A stretch of DNA of 64,000 bases from positions 488,501 through 552,500 of the forward strand of contig NZ_CP046393.1 of the NCBI RefSeq assembly GCF_009734185.1, given 5' to 3'. A program made the translations under genes and the position numbers. Origin of the DNA: Commensalibacter melissae (GTDB taxonomy: Bacteria; Pseudomonadota; Alphaproteobacteria; Acetobacterales; Acetobacteraceae). Below, in pieces: positions 7,460 through 15,871 of this stretch; the stretch's first letter is position 1, and each line of letters begins with the position of its first letter. Below the pieces are notes generated by a model, which saw nothing but the letters and a program-made list of their open reading frames with translations, was not told where the DNA came from and did no database searches.

Positions 7460-10400
7460 ATGAATTTAAAATTTCTTTTAATGCTGGGGGTTGTATCTTC
7501 CCCTATTATAAATTTTTCTCATATTACATATGCAGAAGATTATGTGGCTAAATCTCAAATAAATGTAGCCAATGGAGTGGCTGGTTTAAACAAGAATGGA
7601 GAAATAACGGCCAATGTAAATAATGATAGAATAAATAATAATTCAATAAATAGTAATTTTATTCAGTTAAATAAAAAAAATGATCGTTTACGTTTTATTA
7701 CCAACAGTCCTGATACTAATAATAATGAGATTGATATGTTTTATAATGCGGATGGTGATAATAAGGATGATTTTGGTAATCCATTAGAGGGGAATACATT
7801 TTATTTCACGAATAATAAATATGGCAATAATTACCGATTTAACGGGACAGTCAAGGCTTCATCGTTCAACAGTGGACATTTTGAACTCCCAAGACATGGT
7901 GATCGTTTGCGTTTTATTACCAACAGTCCTGATACCAACAATAACATGATTGATATGTTTTATAATCTGGATGGTAATAATAAGGATGATTTTGGTAATC
8001 CATTAGAGGGGAATACATTTTATTTCACGAATAATAAATATGGTAATAATTACCGATTCAATGGAACGGTTAAAGCTGGTGGTATTGAGATTAATGGACA
8101 TGTATTAAATAAACCAATTCCAGGGGGGATTGAACCAGTTGATCCGTATAATGATGATAGAAATAATGCCAATTTAATATTTTTGAGTCAACCAGGGTAT
8201 GATTGGGGAAATATTAAACCAAATACGTTAATGGTTGGAGGGCGTAGTCGCAATTCTGTAGTTGGAATAAAAGCTACCTGCCAAAATACCGGACAAGGAG
8301 ATCAAGGTGGGTCTTGCTATCAATTTACAAATATGAGCGGTCCACAAGCATACCATCGTAGCGGTTCTGGAGTGACTGATGGTATTAATATGGATATGCG
8401 AACAATGGATAATTCTCCTATGGATTCAATAGGCGGGAATACATTGGTTAAAAATAGCGATGGTTCATATATTGTTAAAGGTAATGAATATTCGGTAATA
8501 TCGAATGTTCCGGCTGGTGCAACAAAATTTGTTATCAAAGGAACCTTTGGATGTGGGTTGGGTGAAAGCAGATCACGTTGTGAATTGAGGGGTATCAATT
8601 TTGTAAACAATGCAGGGAAAATATCTAATTCTGTAAAAGTTACCCCCGGTTTTTATAACCCTTCAAACAATACGACAGAAGTAAATATTAATGATGGTTA
8701 TGCTTTGAAGGATATTTTAACTCCAGATAAAAAATTAGAAATTATATATTATGCTTCTGATGGTACAGCATATGCTATTGATTTTTCTGAAGATGATAAT
8801 GGTTCTCAATATGCGGCAATTTATCCATCTTTATCAGAAAAAGAAAGAAATCTTACGCACGCGCGTATGGCTGTATGGACTAATATCGCCAATGGGATGG
8901 CCAGTGTTGAAAATGGAACCAATGAAGACAGTGGTAATACAGACATGCCCGGTTATTATTATGGATATGCTGATGGGTTTGGCGATACTGTTTTAAATCA
9001 AGCCAATATTGACGCTATTCAAGCAGATAAAACAAAAACAGATGAAGAAAAAGATCTTGCCATAAGACAAAATAAAGTAACCAAGATATTTATGAGATCT
9101 TTTAGTTATCCAGGTTTAGCTGGTGACTTAGTAAAATGGAAGAATAACAAGCATCCGCTTAATGATGATCCCAATATAAAATCTCCAGGCTTAAATGCTT
9201 ACGATCAGTTGGATTATAAACTTTCCTACGCTTGTTTAACAAAAAACCAGTTAAATGATAATGAAGAACTACAAAAGAGATTGCATATTGGTAATCGACC
9301 AAATTGTTTTGATAAAGTTAATATTCCTGCAGTTGTAAGACCGGAACAAATAAATAATATAAATTATATTTATAATAGTAATTATCATCGCTATCAAAAA
9401 CCAGCCCTGTTTTTAGGAATGGTTCAAAAGAATTTTAATCTTTACACTCAACAATCATTCAATAAAAGTCCTGATTCAATTACCCGTGAATTTGATAATG
9501 AATGGGATTTTCCTATGAATCAAGATCATGATGGACAAGCATCTGTGCGTGGACTTACCATGGTCTTTTCCGGAGGTGGACACCCATTGGCTCAAGGAAG
9601 CTATATGTTGCGTATGGCTGGATTCAATCATATGCCATTGGGGTTGAAAATTGATGGTATTTGGCCATATGGTGGTAAGTCTCTTGAAACTGATGCAGGT
9701 TTCTTTTTGTATAAATGGACTATGTTAGGAGCATCTCCCTATCTGCAAAATATTAATGATGTTATGAGCATATCTGGTTTGGGACAAATAAAAACCAATC
9801 AGGCTTCATACCAACTTATGACATTTATGTCTAATGATGGTAATGTAGATAACAAGCGAAATAATTCATTGCATTTGGGGTTAACGAAGCAAAATTCTAC
9901 TGATCCCCTTCAGAACCTAGCCTGGAATCAATCACCAACTTGTAACGAGAATAAAGAGTGTGCTGTTTTAGGTCAGATATTTTTTGATCCGTTGGGTTAT
10001 ATAGGTGGTATAGGATTAGGTTCTGGTTATGGAGATAAAGCTAAATTAGGATTGGTTGTAGACAAGGATGCTAATGTTTTTATAAATAAAAATTTATCGG
10101 TAACTGGTCAATCTAATAACAATAGTATTAATACTAATTTTCTTCAGCTTAATCATAAAAACAATATTTTACGTTTCGTAACTAATAGCCCTGATACGAA
10201 CAATAACATGATTGATATGTTTTATAATCGGGATGGTGATAATAGAGATGATTTTGGTAACTTATTGGAATCAAACACTTTCTATTTTACAAATAATAGA
10301 TATGGTAATAATTATAGATTTAATGGCACGGTTAAGGCAAATAGTATGGAAAGTGATCAATTTACTGCTAGGGGTTCCATTTCATCACGAAGATTTATTG

Positions 10401-10528
10401 GTTTATTGTCAACACCATCTTCATCATCAGCGTCTTGTACAACAGGAGAGTTTACAGATGATGCTAATTATCATTATGTATGTGTTTCTACAAACAAATG
10501 GAAACGTGTCGCTTTGTCAGATTTTTAG
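7460..10528 (+). CDS. Large secreted repeat-containing protein of the prophage region
   Basis: Encodes 1022 residues. A signal peptide is evident (Lys near the N-terminus, hydrophobic core LLMLGVVSSPIINF, probable cleavage after TYA at about residue 25). Residues about 35-50 (INVANGVAGLNKNGEI) match a phrase I associate with tail proteins of acetic acid bacterial prophages. A unit of about 58 residues, beginning LRFITNSPDTNNN and ending RFNGTVKA, occurs three times: near residues 75-133, 148-206 and 901-959. Between copies two and three lies a long unique region of about 680 residues with paired Cys. The C-terminus (CTTGEFTDDANYHYVCVSTNKWKR) resembles the end of phage tail or pilin-like tip domains. 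A signal peptide on a tail-like protein is unusual; it could be a secreted adhesin or a lysogenic-conversion protein. A strong terminator follows. Function unknown. Confidence 0.7.
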   Translation: MNLKFLLMLGVVSSPIINFSHITYAEDYVAKSQINVANGVAGLNKNGEITANVNNDRINNNSINSNFIQLNKKNDRLRFITNSPDTNNNEIDMFYNADGDNKDDFGNPLEGNTFYFTNNKYGNNYRFNGTVKASSFNSGHFELPRHGDRLRFITNSPDTNNNMIDMFYNLDGNNKDDFGNPLEGNTFYFTNNKYGNNYRFNGTVKAGGIEINGHVLNKPIPGGIEPVDPYNDDRNNANLIFLSQPGYDWGNIKPNTLMVGGRSRNSVVGIKATCQNTGQGDQGGSCYQFTNMSGPQAYHRSGSGVTDGINMDMRTMDNSPMDSIGGNTLVKNSDGSYIVKGNEYSVISNVPAGATKFVIKGTFGCGLGESRSRCELRGINFVNNAGKISNSVKVTPGFYNPSNNTTEVNINDGYALKDILTPDKKLEIIYYASDGTAYAIDFSEDDNGSQYAAIYPSLSEKERNLTHARMAVWTNIANGMASVENGTNEDSGNTDMPGYYYGYADGFGDTVLNQANIDAIQADKTKTDEEKDLAIRQNKVTKIFMRSFSYPGLAGDLVKWKNNKHPLNDDPNIKSPGLNAYDQLDYKLSYACLTKNQLNDNEELQKRLHIGNRPNCFDKVNIPAVVRPEQINNINYIYNSNYHRYQKPALFLGMVQKNFNLYTQQSFNKSPDSITREFDNEWDFPMNQDHDGQASVRGLTMVFSGGGHPLAQGSYMLRMAGFNHMPLGLKIDGIWPYGGKSLETDAGFFLYKWTMLGASPYLQNINDVMSISGLGQIKTNQASYQLMTFMSNDGNVDNKRNNSLHLGLTKQNSTDPLQNLAWNQSPTCNENKECAVLGQIFFDPLGYIGGIGLGSGYGDKAKLGLVVDKDANVFINKNLSVTGQSNNNSINTNFLQLNHKNNILRFVTNSPDTNNNMIDMFYNRDGDNRDDFGNLLESNTFYFTNNRYGNNYRFNGTVKANSMESDQFTARGSISSRRFIGLLSTPSSSSASCTTGEFTDDANYHYVCVSTNKWKRVALSDF
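7682..10336 (+). repeat. Three dispersed copies of a ~176-bp coding repeat within one gene
   Basis: Copies at about 7682-7857, 7901-8076 and 10160-10336. The first two are very similar in DNA and almost adjacent; the third is more diverged and lies 2.1 kb downstream near the 3' end of the same gene. Each encodes a unit starting (I/L)LRF(I/V)TNSPDTNNN and ending YGNNYRFNGTVKA. The placement, two N-terminal and one C-terminal, frames the unique central domain. Confidence 0.85.
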
Positions 10529-10591
10529 ACAATCAATTAATTATGATTTTATTTTATAAAATCATACATTAAATTTTTATAATAATTTTAT

Positions 10592-10617
10592 GCCCACCTT
10601 AATGGTGGGCTTTTTTT
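10592..10617 (+). terminator. Rho-independent terminator
   Basis: GCCCACC (10592-10598) pairs with GGTGGGC (10604-10610) around the loop TTAAT and is followed directly by seven T residues. It is the clearest intrinsic terminator in the window and ends the transcript of the large secreted-protein gene. Confidence 0.9.
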
Positions 10618-10743
10618 ATTTTTAAAGGTAAATTTTTATTTAAAAACAACGGGGGTATTTGTTTAAATCACCTTAAATATTGTGTTGTTATGTCAATTTT
10701 AAATTATTTTGGTCTTTGGAAATAACGCACTGATAATCATTAG

Positions 10744-11092
10744 GTTACGAGTAATTGTTTGGTTGAAGGATATTCAGGTAATTTTACTTATTTAAAACAA
10801 ATGGGTAATGGACCAGCATTAAGTATTTGTCAGATGGAAGCAGCAACTTATTATGACATTTGCAATATTTTTTTAACAATACTAAACGCCAATCTTTAAT
10901 ATATGTATTAATATACATTGCAGAAAATTTTAATTTAGATAGTTAGGGATTACCGAAACCTGATATATTAATAGGTAATCATTTTTTGTTGTGGCAATAT
11001 GTCGTATTTTATATTTGAATTAAGGAATTACTGTAGCAATGGCTCAGTATCATAAAAAATACTATAGTATCAATTTAGGTAAAGTAATTTGA
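10744..11092 (+). pseudogene. Decayed phage tail-region gene (frameshifted, multiple stops)
   Basis: Reading the + strand from 10744, one frame gives a recognisable fragment, LVEGYSGNFTYLKQMGNGPA followed by LSICQMEAATYYDIC, ending at a stop near 10900. This has the pattern (E-x-G-x-x-YL-x-QMGNGPALG-x-x-QMEPAT-x-DI) of a small phage protein family found in tail/lysis regions. Farther on, at 11039-11092, another frame gives MAQYHKKYYSINLGKVI, resembling the conserved C-terminal A-x-YHK-x-YYNT-x-LGK motif of the same family. Stops and frame changes between them show the gene is dead. Family assignment is from memory of the motif, not a search. Confidence 0.5.
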
Positions 11093-11834
11093 AGAATTAT
11101 GACCATTTTCAATAAGTTATAAACTGTTAAAATAGATCAAAAATAATCTATGAATATAAAACATAAAATATGTAATATTAATTAAATAATATAAAAGAAA
11201 TTATTAGATTAATAATTTAAAAATAATTATTTTATGTATGATTTTTATAGATTTTTTTATATAAAATGTATATAATCAATAAGGTAAGGTAAAAAAAGAA
11301 TTACCTCCTTTATTATTGACACAACATCTAACTAAAAATTTCAAAAGGTTTTAAATAATTTTTATTTAGAAATAAAGGCCTTTTTTACCTTACCTAAATC
11401 AATCTAGCAAAATTAATTGTGAATATCAATACTAATAGTCAATAATTTATATATCGTTATATTTATTACTTAATAATAATTAATTTTTATGACAATAATA
11501 AAGAATAAATATATATTTATTTGAATAAATAATAATTCTAATTCATGTTAAATGAAATTATAATTTTTTGATAGAATATTGTCTTGAACAATGGATAAAA
11601 TGTTCACAAAACATGTAAATATAACTGTAAATTATGATTAATCAATTATACAATGCTTATTGATTATTATTAAATTTGGTAGCGAATAAAAGATATACAA
11701 AATTATTGGCTGTTTATATTGATCAATAATTTTTTACACGTTGAAATAATAACTTATTTCTATAATAAATTGTTAGGTGAACTATAATTGATCACACTAT
11801 ATTAAATTTCCACATATCGATTTTGTTATGTTTG
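11093..11834. other. Gene-free, strongly AT-rich stretch
   Basis: About 740 bp with no plausible coding frame. It holds the inverted repeat at 11282-11395 and many T/A runs. It separates the phage remnant from tRNA-Thr. No copy of the tRNA 3' end was seen on the phage side, so no attachment site can be assigned. Confidence 0.6.
11282..11395. repeat. 16-17-bp inverted repeat enclosing ~80 bp
   Basis: AGGTAAGGTAAAAAAAG (11282-11298) and CCTTTTTTACCTTACCT (11379-11395) are reverse complements apart from one position. The enclosed ~80 bp is AT-rich and non-coding. Its half-site AGGTAAGGT is internally a direct repeat (AGGTA-AGGT). It could be the ends of a miniature element, a long hairpin RNA or a bidirectional terminator. 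No target-site duplication was seen. Confidence 0.6.
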
Positions 11835-11909
11835 TGGTGCCGGATGAGGGATTTGAACCCCCGACCTTCGGTTTACAAAACCGCTGCACTACCACTGTGC
11901 TAATCCGGC
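11835..11909 (-). tRNA. tRNA-Thr (anticodon TGT)
   Basis: On the minus strand the sequence folds as a complete tRNA. The acceptor stem is GCCGGAT/ATCCGGC, the D-arm is GCAC-AGTGGTA-GTGC, the anticodon loop is TTTGTAA with anticodon TGT (reads ACA), and the T-arm contains TTCAAAT. Discriminator A is followed by an encoded CCA (11835-11837). The G-A apposition at the top of the anticodon stem is normal for tRNA-Thr. It lies about 0.7 kb from the phage remnant; tRNA genes are common prophage integration sites, but no att duplication was found. Confidence 0.95.
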
Positions 11910-12065
11910 AATATACAATCAACACGTGCAGTTCTATGCCTGATTTTAGATTTAATTTCAAGAAAAAAATACAAAAAAGTTAATATTTTTAATTTTTATA
12001 ATAAAAATCAATTTTTTTTGATTGCTTGAAATTAAATTGATAATCATGAAGTGAAGGGGGATTAT

Positions 12066-12134
12066 ATGAAAACAGTTTTGTTTTCCAATTATTTTCCATG
12101 GATATACAATATATGCCTCATAAAATTGCAATAG
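12066..12134 (+). CDS. Possible 22-codon leader peptide overlapping the ribulokinase start
   Basis: ATG at 12066 is preceded at ideal spacing by the strongest Shine-Dalgarno sequence of this locus (gaaggggg, 12053-12060). The frame reads MKTVLFSNYFPWIYNICLIK plus two residues and stops at TAG 12132-12134, past both candidate starts of the kinase gene (12098 and 12113), which have no ribosome binding site of their own. It may be a translated leader that couples kinase translation, or a sign of a small frameshift at the kinase 5' end. No other evidence of expression. Confidence 0.4.
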   Translation: MKTVLFSNYFPWIYNICLIKLQ

Positions 12135-13771
12135 GTCTTGATTTTGGTAGCGATTCCGTTCGCGCTCTGGCTGTAGATTGTCAAAATGGTGAAGAGCTTG
12201 CAGCAAGTATCACATATTATCCACGCTGGAAAAAGGGGTTGTTCTGTAATCCTATTCTAAATCAATTTCGGCAACATCCTCTGGATTTTATGGAATCATT
12301 AACAGAGGTTGTTTGCTCAGTCGTAAAACAATTGGGTAGTGTTGCTAAAAATATTGTTGCAATTGGAGTTGATGCGACAGGATCCAGTCCTGCACCATTA
12401 GATAGGCATGGTCAAATTCTTGCGTTACGGCCTGATTTTTCAGAAAATCCAAATGCAATGTTTATTTTATGGAAAGATCATACCGCTATTGAAGAGGCGG
12501 AAGAAATTAATCGATTATGTCAAAAACCAGCATATTCTGTTTTTTTAAAAGGATGTGGAGGGGTTTATTCATCAGAATGGTTTTGGTCAAAAATTTTGCA
12601 TAGTTTCAGAAATGACGAGGCTGTTAAAAAAGCCACAGTATCTTGGGTTGAATGTTCAGATTGGATTCCCGCGTTGCTGACAGGCACAACCTTACCCCAT
12701 ATAATTAAAAGAAACAGATGTGCGGCTGGTCATAAATGCCTTTGGAATGAACAATGGGGCGGTTTGCCTTCCTATGAGTTTTTTAAAGACCTAGATCCTG
12801 TACTGGTTGAAGAATTACCCTATCCGTTATTTAAAGAGACTTATACTGCTGATATGGCTGTTGGCAAGTTAACAAAGGAGTGGGCGGAAAAACTTGGTTT
12901 AAACGAAAATGTGACGGTTTCAGGCGGGGCAATTGATTCCCATGTCGGTGCAATAGGTGCGGGTGTTAAACCCTATAGTCTGGTAAAGGTCATAGGAACT
13001 TCAACTTGTGATATGTTAACGGCTGAAAATGAGCAGGTAAAAGGTAGGTTTATCAAGGGGATATGCGGACAGGTTAATGGTAGTATTGTCCCGGGATATA
13101 TCGGTTTCGAGGCGGGACAATCCGCTTTTGGTGATATTTTTGCGTGGTTTCAACGTTTTTTAGGCTGGCCCTTGCAATTCTATGCACGTAATAATTTTAC
13201 ACATTTGCAAGAATTTTATGAAATTGAGCATGATTTGCTAAATAATCTAGCTGAAGAATGGTATAAAAATAAGAATCTAGAATATTTACCGATTGCAGTT
13301 GACTGGTTTAATGGGCGTCGAACACCTTATGCCAATCAGCGTTTAAAAGGAACAATTACAGGATTAACATTGGCCACTGATGCAGTTGCGGTTTTTGGAA
13401 GCTTGATAGTTTCCACTGCTTGTGGTGCAAGGGCTATTATGGAATGTTTTGTAGAACAGGATATACCTATTAACACAATTATTGCAATTGGCGGAATTGC
13501 TAAAAAATCATCAATCATAATGCAGACATGTGCCGATATTATGAAACGTGAAATAAAAGTGTCAGACTCTGAACAGTGTTGCGCTTTGGGGGGCGCCATT
13601 TTAGGGGCCGTAGCTGCAAAGGTGTATTCTTCAGTTTTGGAAGCTCAGCACCATATGTCCAGTCCTATATCCAAGATCTATAAACCTGATTTGCATTTAT
13701 CTGAACAATACGAACGGATATACGGTCAGTATCAACAATGGGCTAGGGTTTCGGAAAGACAATATGTATAA
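12098..13771 (+). CDS. araB: Ribulokinase (FGGY family)
   Basis: Encodes 557 residues, the usual length of AraB. The N-terminal phosphate-binding motif IGLDFGSDSVRALAVD (about residues 12-27) and the GTSTCDM segment (about residue 307) with the downstream GGIAKKS (about residue 468) are typical of AraB-type FGGY kinases, which phosphorylate L- or D-ribulose with ATP in the cytoplasm to feed the pentose phosphate pathway. No araA, araD or transporter lies next to it, so the physiological substrate may be D-ribulose or ribitol-derived ribulose. The start is uncertain: ATG 12098 or ATG 12113, neither with a good ribosome binding site, while a well-served upstream frame overlaps both. Confidence 0.85.
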   Translation: MDIQYMPHKIAIGLDFGSDSVRALAVDCQNGEELAASITYYPRWKKGLFCNPILNQFRQHPLDFMESLTEVVCSVVKQLGSVAKNIVAIGVDATGSSPAPLDRHGQILALRPDFSENPNAMFILWKDHTAIEEAEEINRLCQKPAYSVFLKGCGGVYSSEWFWSKILHSFRNDEAVKKATVSWVECSDWIPALLTGTTLPHIIKRNRCAAGHKCLWNEQWGGLPSYEFFKDLDPVLVEELPYPLFKETYTADMAVGKLTKEWAEKLGLNENVTVSGGAIDSHVGAIGAGVKPYSLVKVIGTSTCDMLTAENEQVKGRFIKGICGQVNGSIVPGYIGFEAGQSAFGDIFAWFQRFLGWPLQFYARNNFTHLQEFYEIEHDLLNNLAEEWYKNKNLEYLPIAVDWFNGRRTPYANQRLKGTITGLTLATDAVAVFGSLIVSTACGARAIMECFVEQDIPINTIIAIGGIAKKSSIIMQTCADIMKREIKVSDSEQCCALGGAILGAVAAKVYSSVLEAQHHMSSPISKIYKPDLHLSEQYERIYGQYQQWARVSERQYV

Positions 13772-13893
13772 AATTAAGTATCAAAAAATATTTATCATTG
13801 AGGAAATGGGTGTTTATCCTGAAAAAACTTGATTACAAGAATGAAAATGCTTATCTTAATGATGTCCAGTAAATGGATGATAATTAAATAACG

Positions 13894-14044
13894 ACGTTCT
13901 TGGGGCGAGGTGTAATTCCTCACCGACGGTAAGAGAATATCTTGTTCTTAAGCCCGTGAGCGCCTGTATTGTAATAATGCAGGGTCAAGCAGATTTTGGT
14001 GCGATTCCAAAGCCGACGGTTACAGTCCGGATGAGAAAGAACGA
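13894..14044 (+). promoter_or_regulatory. FMN riboswitch (RFN element)
   Basis: The conserved RFN blocks are present in order: the closing-stem strand acgttctt, ggggcgaggtgtaattcctc, accgacggta, agcccgtgagcgcc, a variable arm, ggtgcgattccaaagccgac, ggttacagtccggatg, and the closing strand aagaacg at 14038-14043. FMN binding would repress the downstream riboflavin genes. It lies about 90 bp upstream of ribD. Confidence 0.95.
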
Positions 14045-14102
14045 TATAATTTACCTTTTACGTTTCGTTAATAACGTGAAGAAGGTATGTTATGGAGTGC
14101 CC

Positions 14103-14141
14103 GCGTGCGTCTAGAGATAGGAACTAGAAATGCAAGCACGC
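14103..14141 (+). promoter_or_regulatory. Hairpin enclosing the ribD ribosome binding site and start codon
   Basis: GCGTGC (14103-14108) pairs with GCACGC (14136-14141), and CTAG (14111-14114) pairs with CTAG (14124-14127). The Shine-Dalgarno aggaa (14119-14123) sits in the loop and the ATG (14130) lies within the outer stem. This is a likely expression platform of the FMN riboswitch acting on translation initiation. Assignment as the platform is inferred from position and pairing. Confidence 0.5.
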
Positions 14142-15254
14142 TTAGGTTCGGTTTCACAGGCTGAACAATTAAAAATGAATGAGGGAATTGATTTACCCGA
14201 AGCAATCTCTAATGCTTTTTCATATGCTATACGCGAAGCTTTACTTTATGTTGGGCAGACAGCGCCTAATCCTCCTGTTGGATGTGTAATTTTAGATCAA
14301 CAGGGTAAAATCCTTGCTACTGCAGCCCATCATGAGGCAGGTAAGCTACATGCCGAGGCGTTGGCATTGCGGCAATGTCGTGTTGCAGGTGTTTGGAATA
14401 AAATTCATGATGTTATAGTAACGTTAGAACCCTGCAATCATATAGGGCGTACGCCACCTTGTTCTGAATCATTATTGCGAACTCCGGCTCGTCGTATATG
14501 GGTGGGAGTTGCTGATCCCAATCCTAATGTTTGTGGTGCTGGTAATGAACGGTTAAGACAAGGCGGCAAAGAAGTTTTTTTGTTAAGAGATCTTTGCGGT
14601 AAAAAATCTCTTTACTGGCAAAAAAAATGTGAGGATCTTATTGCTCCGTTTATTCAATCTGTGACAAGAGGGAAAGCCTGGATAACGGTTAAACAAGCTC
14701 TTGATGTTGCAGGCTCCATGATCCCACCAATAGGGAAAAAGACATTCACCTCTTTTACATCCCTATGTCAGGCTCATCAATTGCGGCGTGGAACTGAGGC
14801 GATTATAACAGGTGTGAATACAATTAAAGAGGATAATCCCTCTTTCACCGTGCGCTATGTCCCTGATCACCCGGATCGAAAACGCTTGTTGATTATTTGC
14901 ACTAAACAGCAAAAGCCTCTAGAGGAAATTGTCCCCGTAAATTATATCAAAAATGCTGAAAAAAATAATTTTTCTCTTGTTACATGTTCAAAAATTGATG
15001 ATCTACCATATTTATTACATAATCATAATATATTGTGGGGGATGGTTGAAGGAGGGCCACAGTTATTGCAAGTCATTCGTCAAAAGAAACTTTGGGATGA
15101 ATGGCTTATATTTCGAAAACAAAATAAAGGGGATGATCAGTTAAAGTTAATTTCTAACCACCTTGCTTCACCTACGCGATTACTTTTATCCCACTTCAAT
15201 TTTGTTGACTTTTCGAAAAGAAAGGAGGGCACATTATGTTCTCTGGTATCATAG
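14130..15254 (+). CDS. ribD: Bifunctional riboflavin deaminase/reductase RibD
   Basis: Encodes 374 residues, the usual size. The N-terminal cytidine-deaminase-type domain shows the zinc/catalytic motifs HAE (74-76) and PCNHIGRTPPC (101-111). The C-terminal reductase domain contains TVKQALDVAGSM (about 190-201) and NTIKEDNPSFTVR (about 232-244). It catalyses the second and third steps of riboflavin synthesis, deamination then reduction of the ribosylaminopyrimidine phosphate, in the cytoplasm. It is the first gene after the FMN riboswitch. The start at 14130 has aggaa eight bases upstream; a second in-frame Met at residue 16 is possible. Its end overlaps ribE by 19 bp. Confidence 0.95.
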   Translation: MQARLGSVSQAEQLKMNEGIDLPEAISNAFSYAIREALLYVGQTAPNPPVGCVILDQQGKILATAAHHEAGKLHAEALALRQCRVAGVWNKIHDVIVTLEPCNHIGRTPPCSESLLRTPARRIWVGVADPNPNVCGAGNERLRQGGKEVFLLRDLCGKKSLYWQKKCEDLIAPFIQSVTRGKAWITVKQALDVAGSMIPPIGKKTFTSFTSLCQAHQLRRGTEAIITGVNTIKEDNPSFTVRYVPDHPDRKRLLIICTKQQKPLEEIVPVNYIKNAEKNNFSLVTCSKIDDLPYLLHNHNILWGMVEGGPQLLQVIRQKKLWDEWLIFRKQNKGDDQLKLISNHLASPTRLLLSHFNFVDFSKRKEGTLCSLVS

Positions 15255-15871
15255 AGTTTCTTGGTGTTGTTTCAGCTGTTAAATATGAAAAGCAGGATTT
15301 AAAAATTCAAGCTATGGAAATTAAGATTAAAACTGGTATACCAGATTTGATTCTTGGTGAAAGTGTTGCCGTAAATGGTGTATGTTTGACGGTGACAAAA
15401 CTAGGTACGAATGATGAAGCTTCCTTTTTTATCAGTTCAGAAACTTTAGATCGTACAAATCTATATGTTTTAATTGAAAATATGAAAGTAAATCTGGAAC
15501 GGGCCGTAACACCTTCCACCCGGCTTTCTGGTCACATTGTTCAGGGGCATGTAGATGCAACTGGCCGTATTTTCAAAATTGAACAGAAAGGTGAGGCACA
15601 TCAATTATTTGTCGCTTTACCTTCTTCATTACGTAAGTATGTTGTGGAAAAAGGTTCAATAGCCATAGATGGTGTCAGTTTAACTATTAACGGGATAAAA
15701 GAAACAGCCGAAGAAAATCACGGAATAAATGAGTTCTTGATTGATTTGATGATTATTCCGCATACTTGGAATCATACACGGCTCGGTTTGTTAAAGGTTG
15801 ATGACATTGTCAATATTGAGGTTGATATCATTTCAAAATACGTGGAAAATCTATGTCAAGTTCAAAAGTGA
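15236..15871 (+). CDS. ribE: Riboflavin synthase alpha subunit
   Basis: Encodes 211 residues. It begins MFSGIIEFLG, the characteristic N-terminus of riboflavin synthase (usually MFTGII/V), and has the two lumazine-binding repeats: GESVAVNGVCLTV (about 40-52) and KGSIAIDGVSLTING (about 139-153), each followed by a dismutation-site segment. The enzyme converts two 6,7-dimethyl-8-ribityllumazine molecules to riboflavin plus the pyrimidine precursor. It overlaps ribD by 19 bp and ribBA by 19 bp, so the three are translationally coupled under the FMN riboswitch. Confidence 0.95.
   Translation: MFSGIIEFLGVVSAVKYEKQDLKIQAMEIKIKTGIPDLILGESVAVNGVCLTVTKLGTNDEASFFISSETLDRTNLYVLIENMKVNLERAVTPSTRLSGHIVQGHVDATGRIFKIEQKGEAHQLFVALPSSLRKYVVEKGSIAIDGVSLTINGIKETAEENHGINEFLIDLMIIPHTWNHTRLGLLKVDDIVNIEVDIISKYVENLCQVQK

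Noticed and set aside
11835-11909. Prophage attachment site in tRNA-Thr
   Set aside because: A duplicated 3' end of the tRNA would be expected at the other prophage boundary; none was found in the window.
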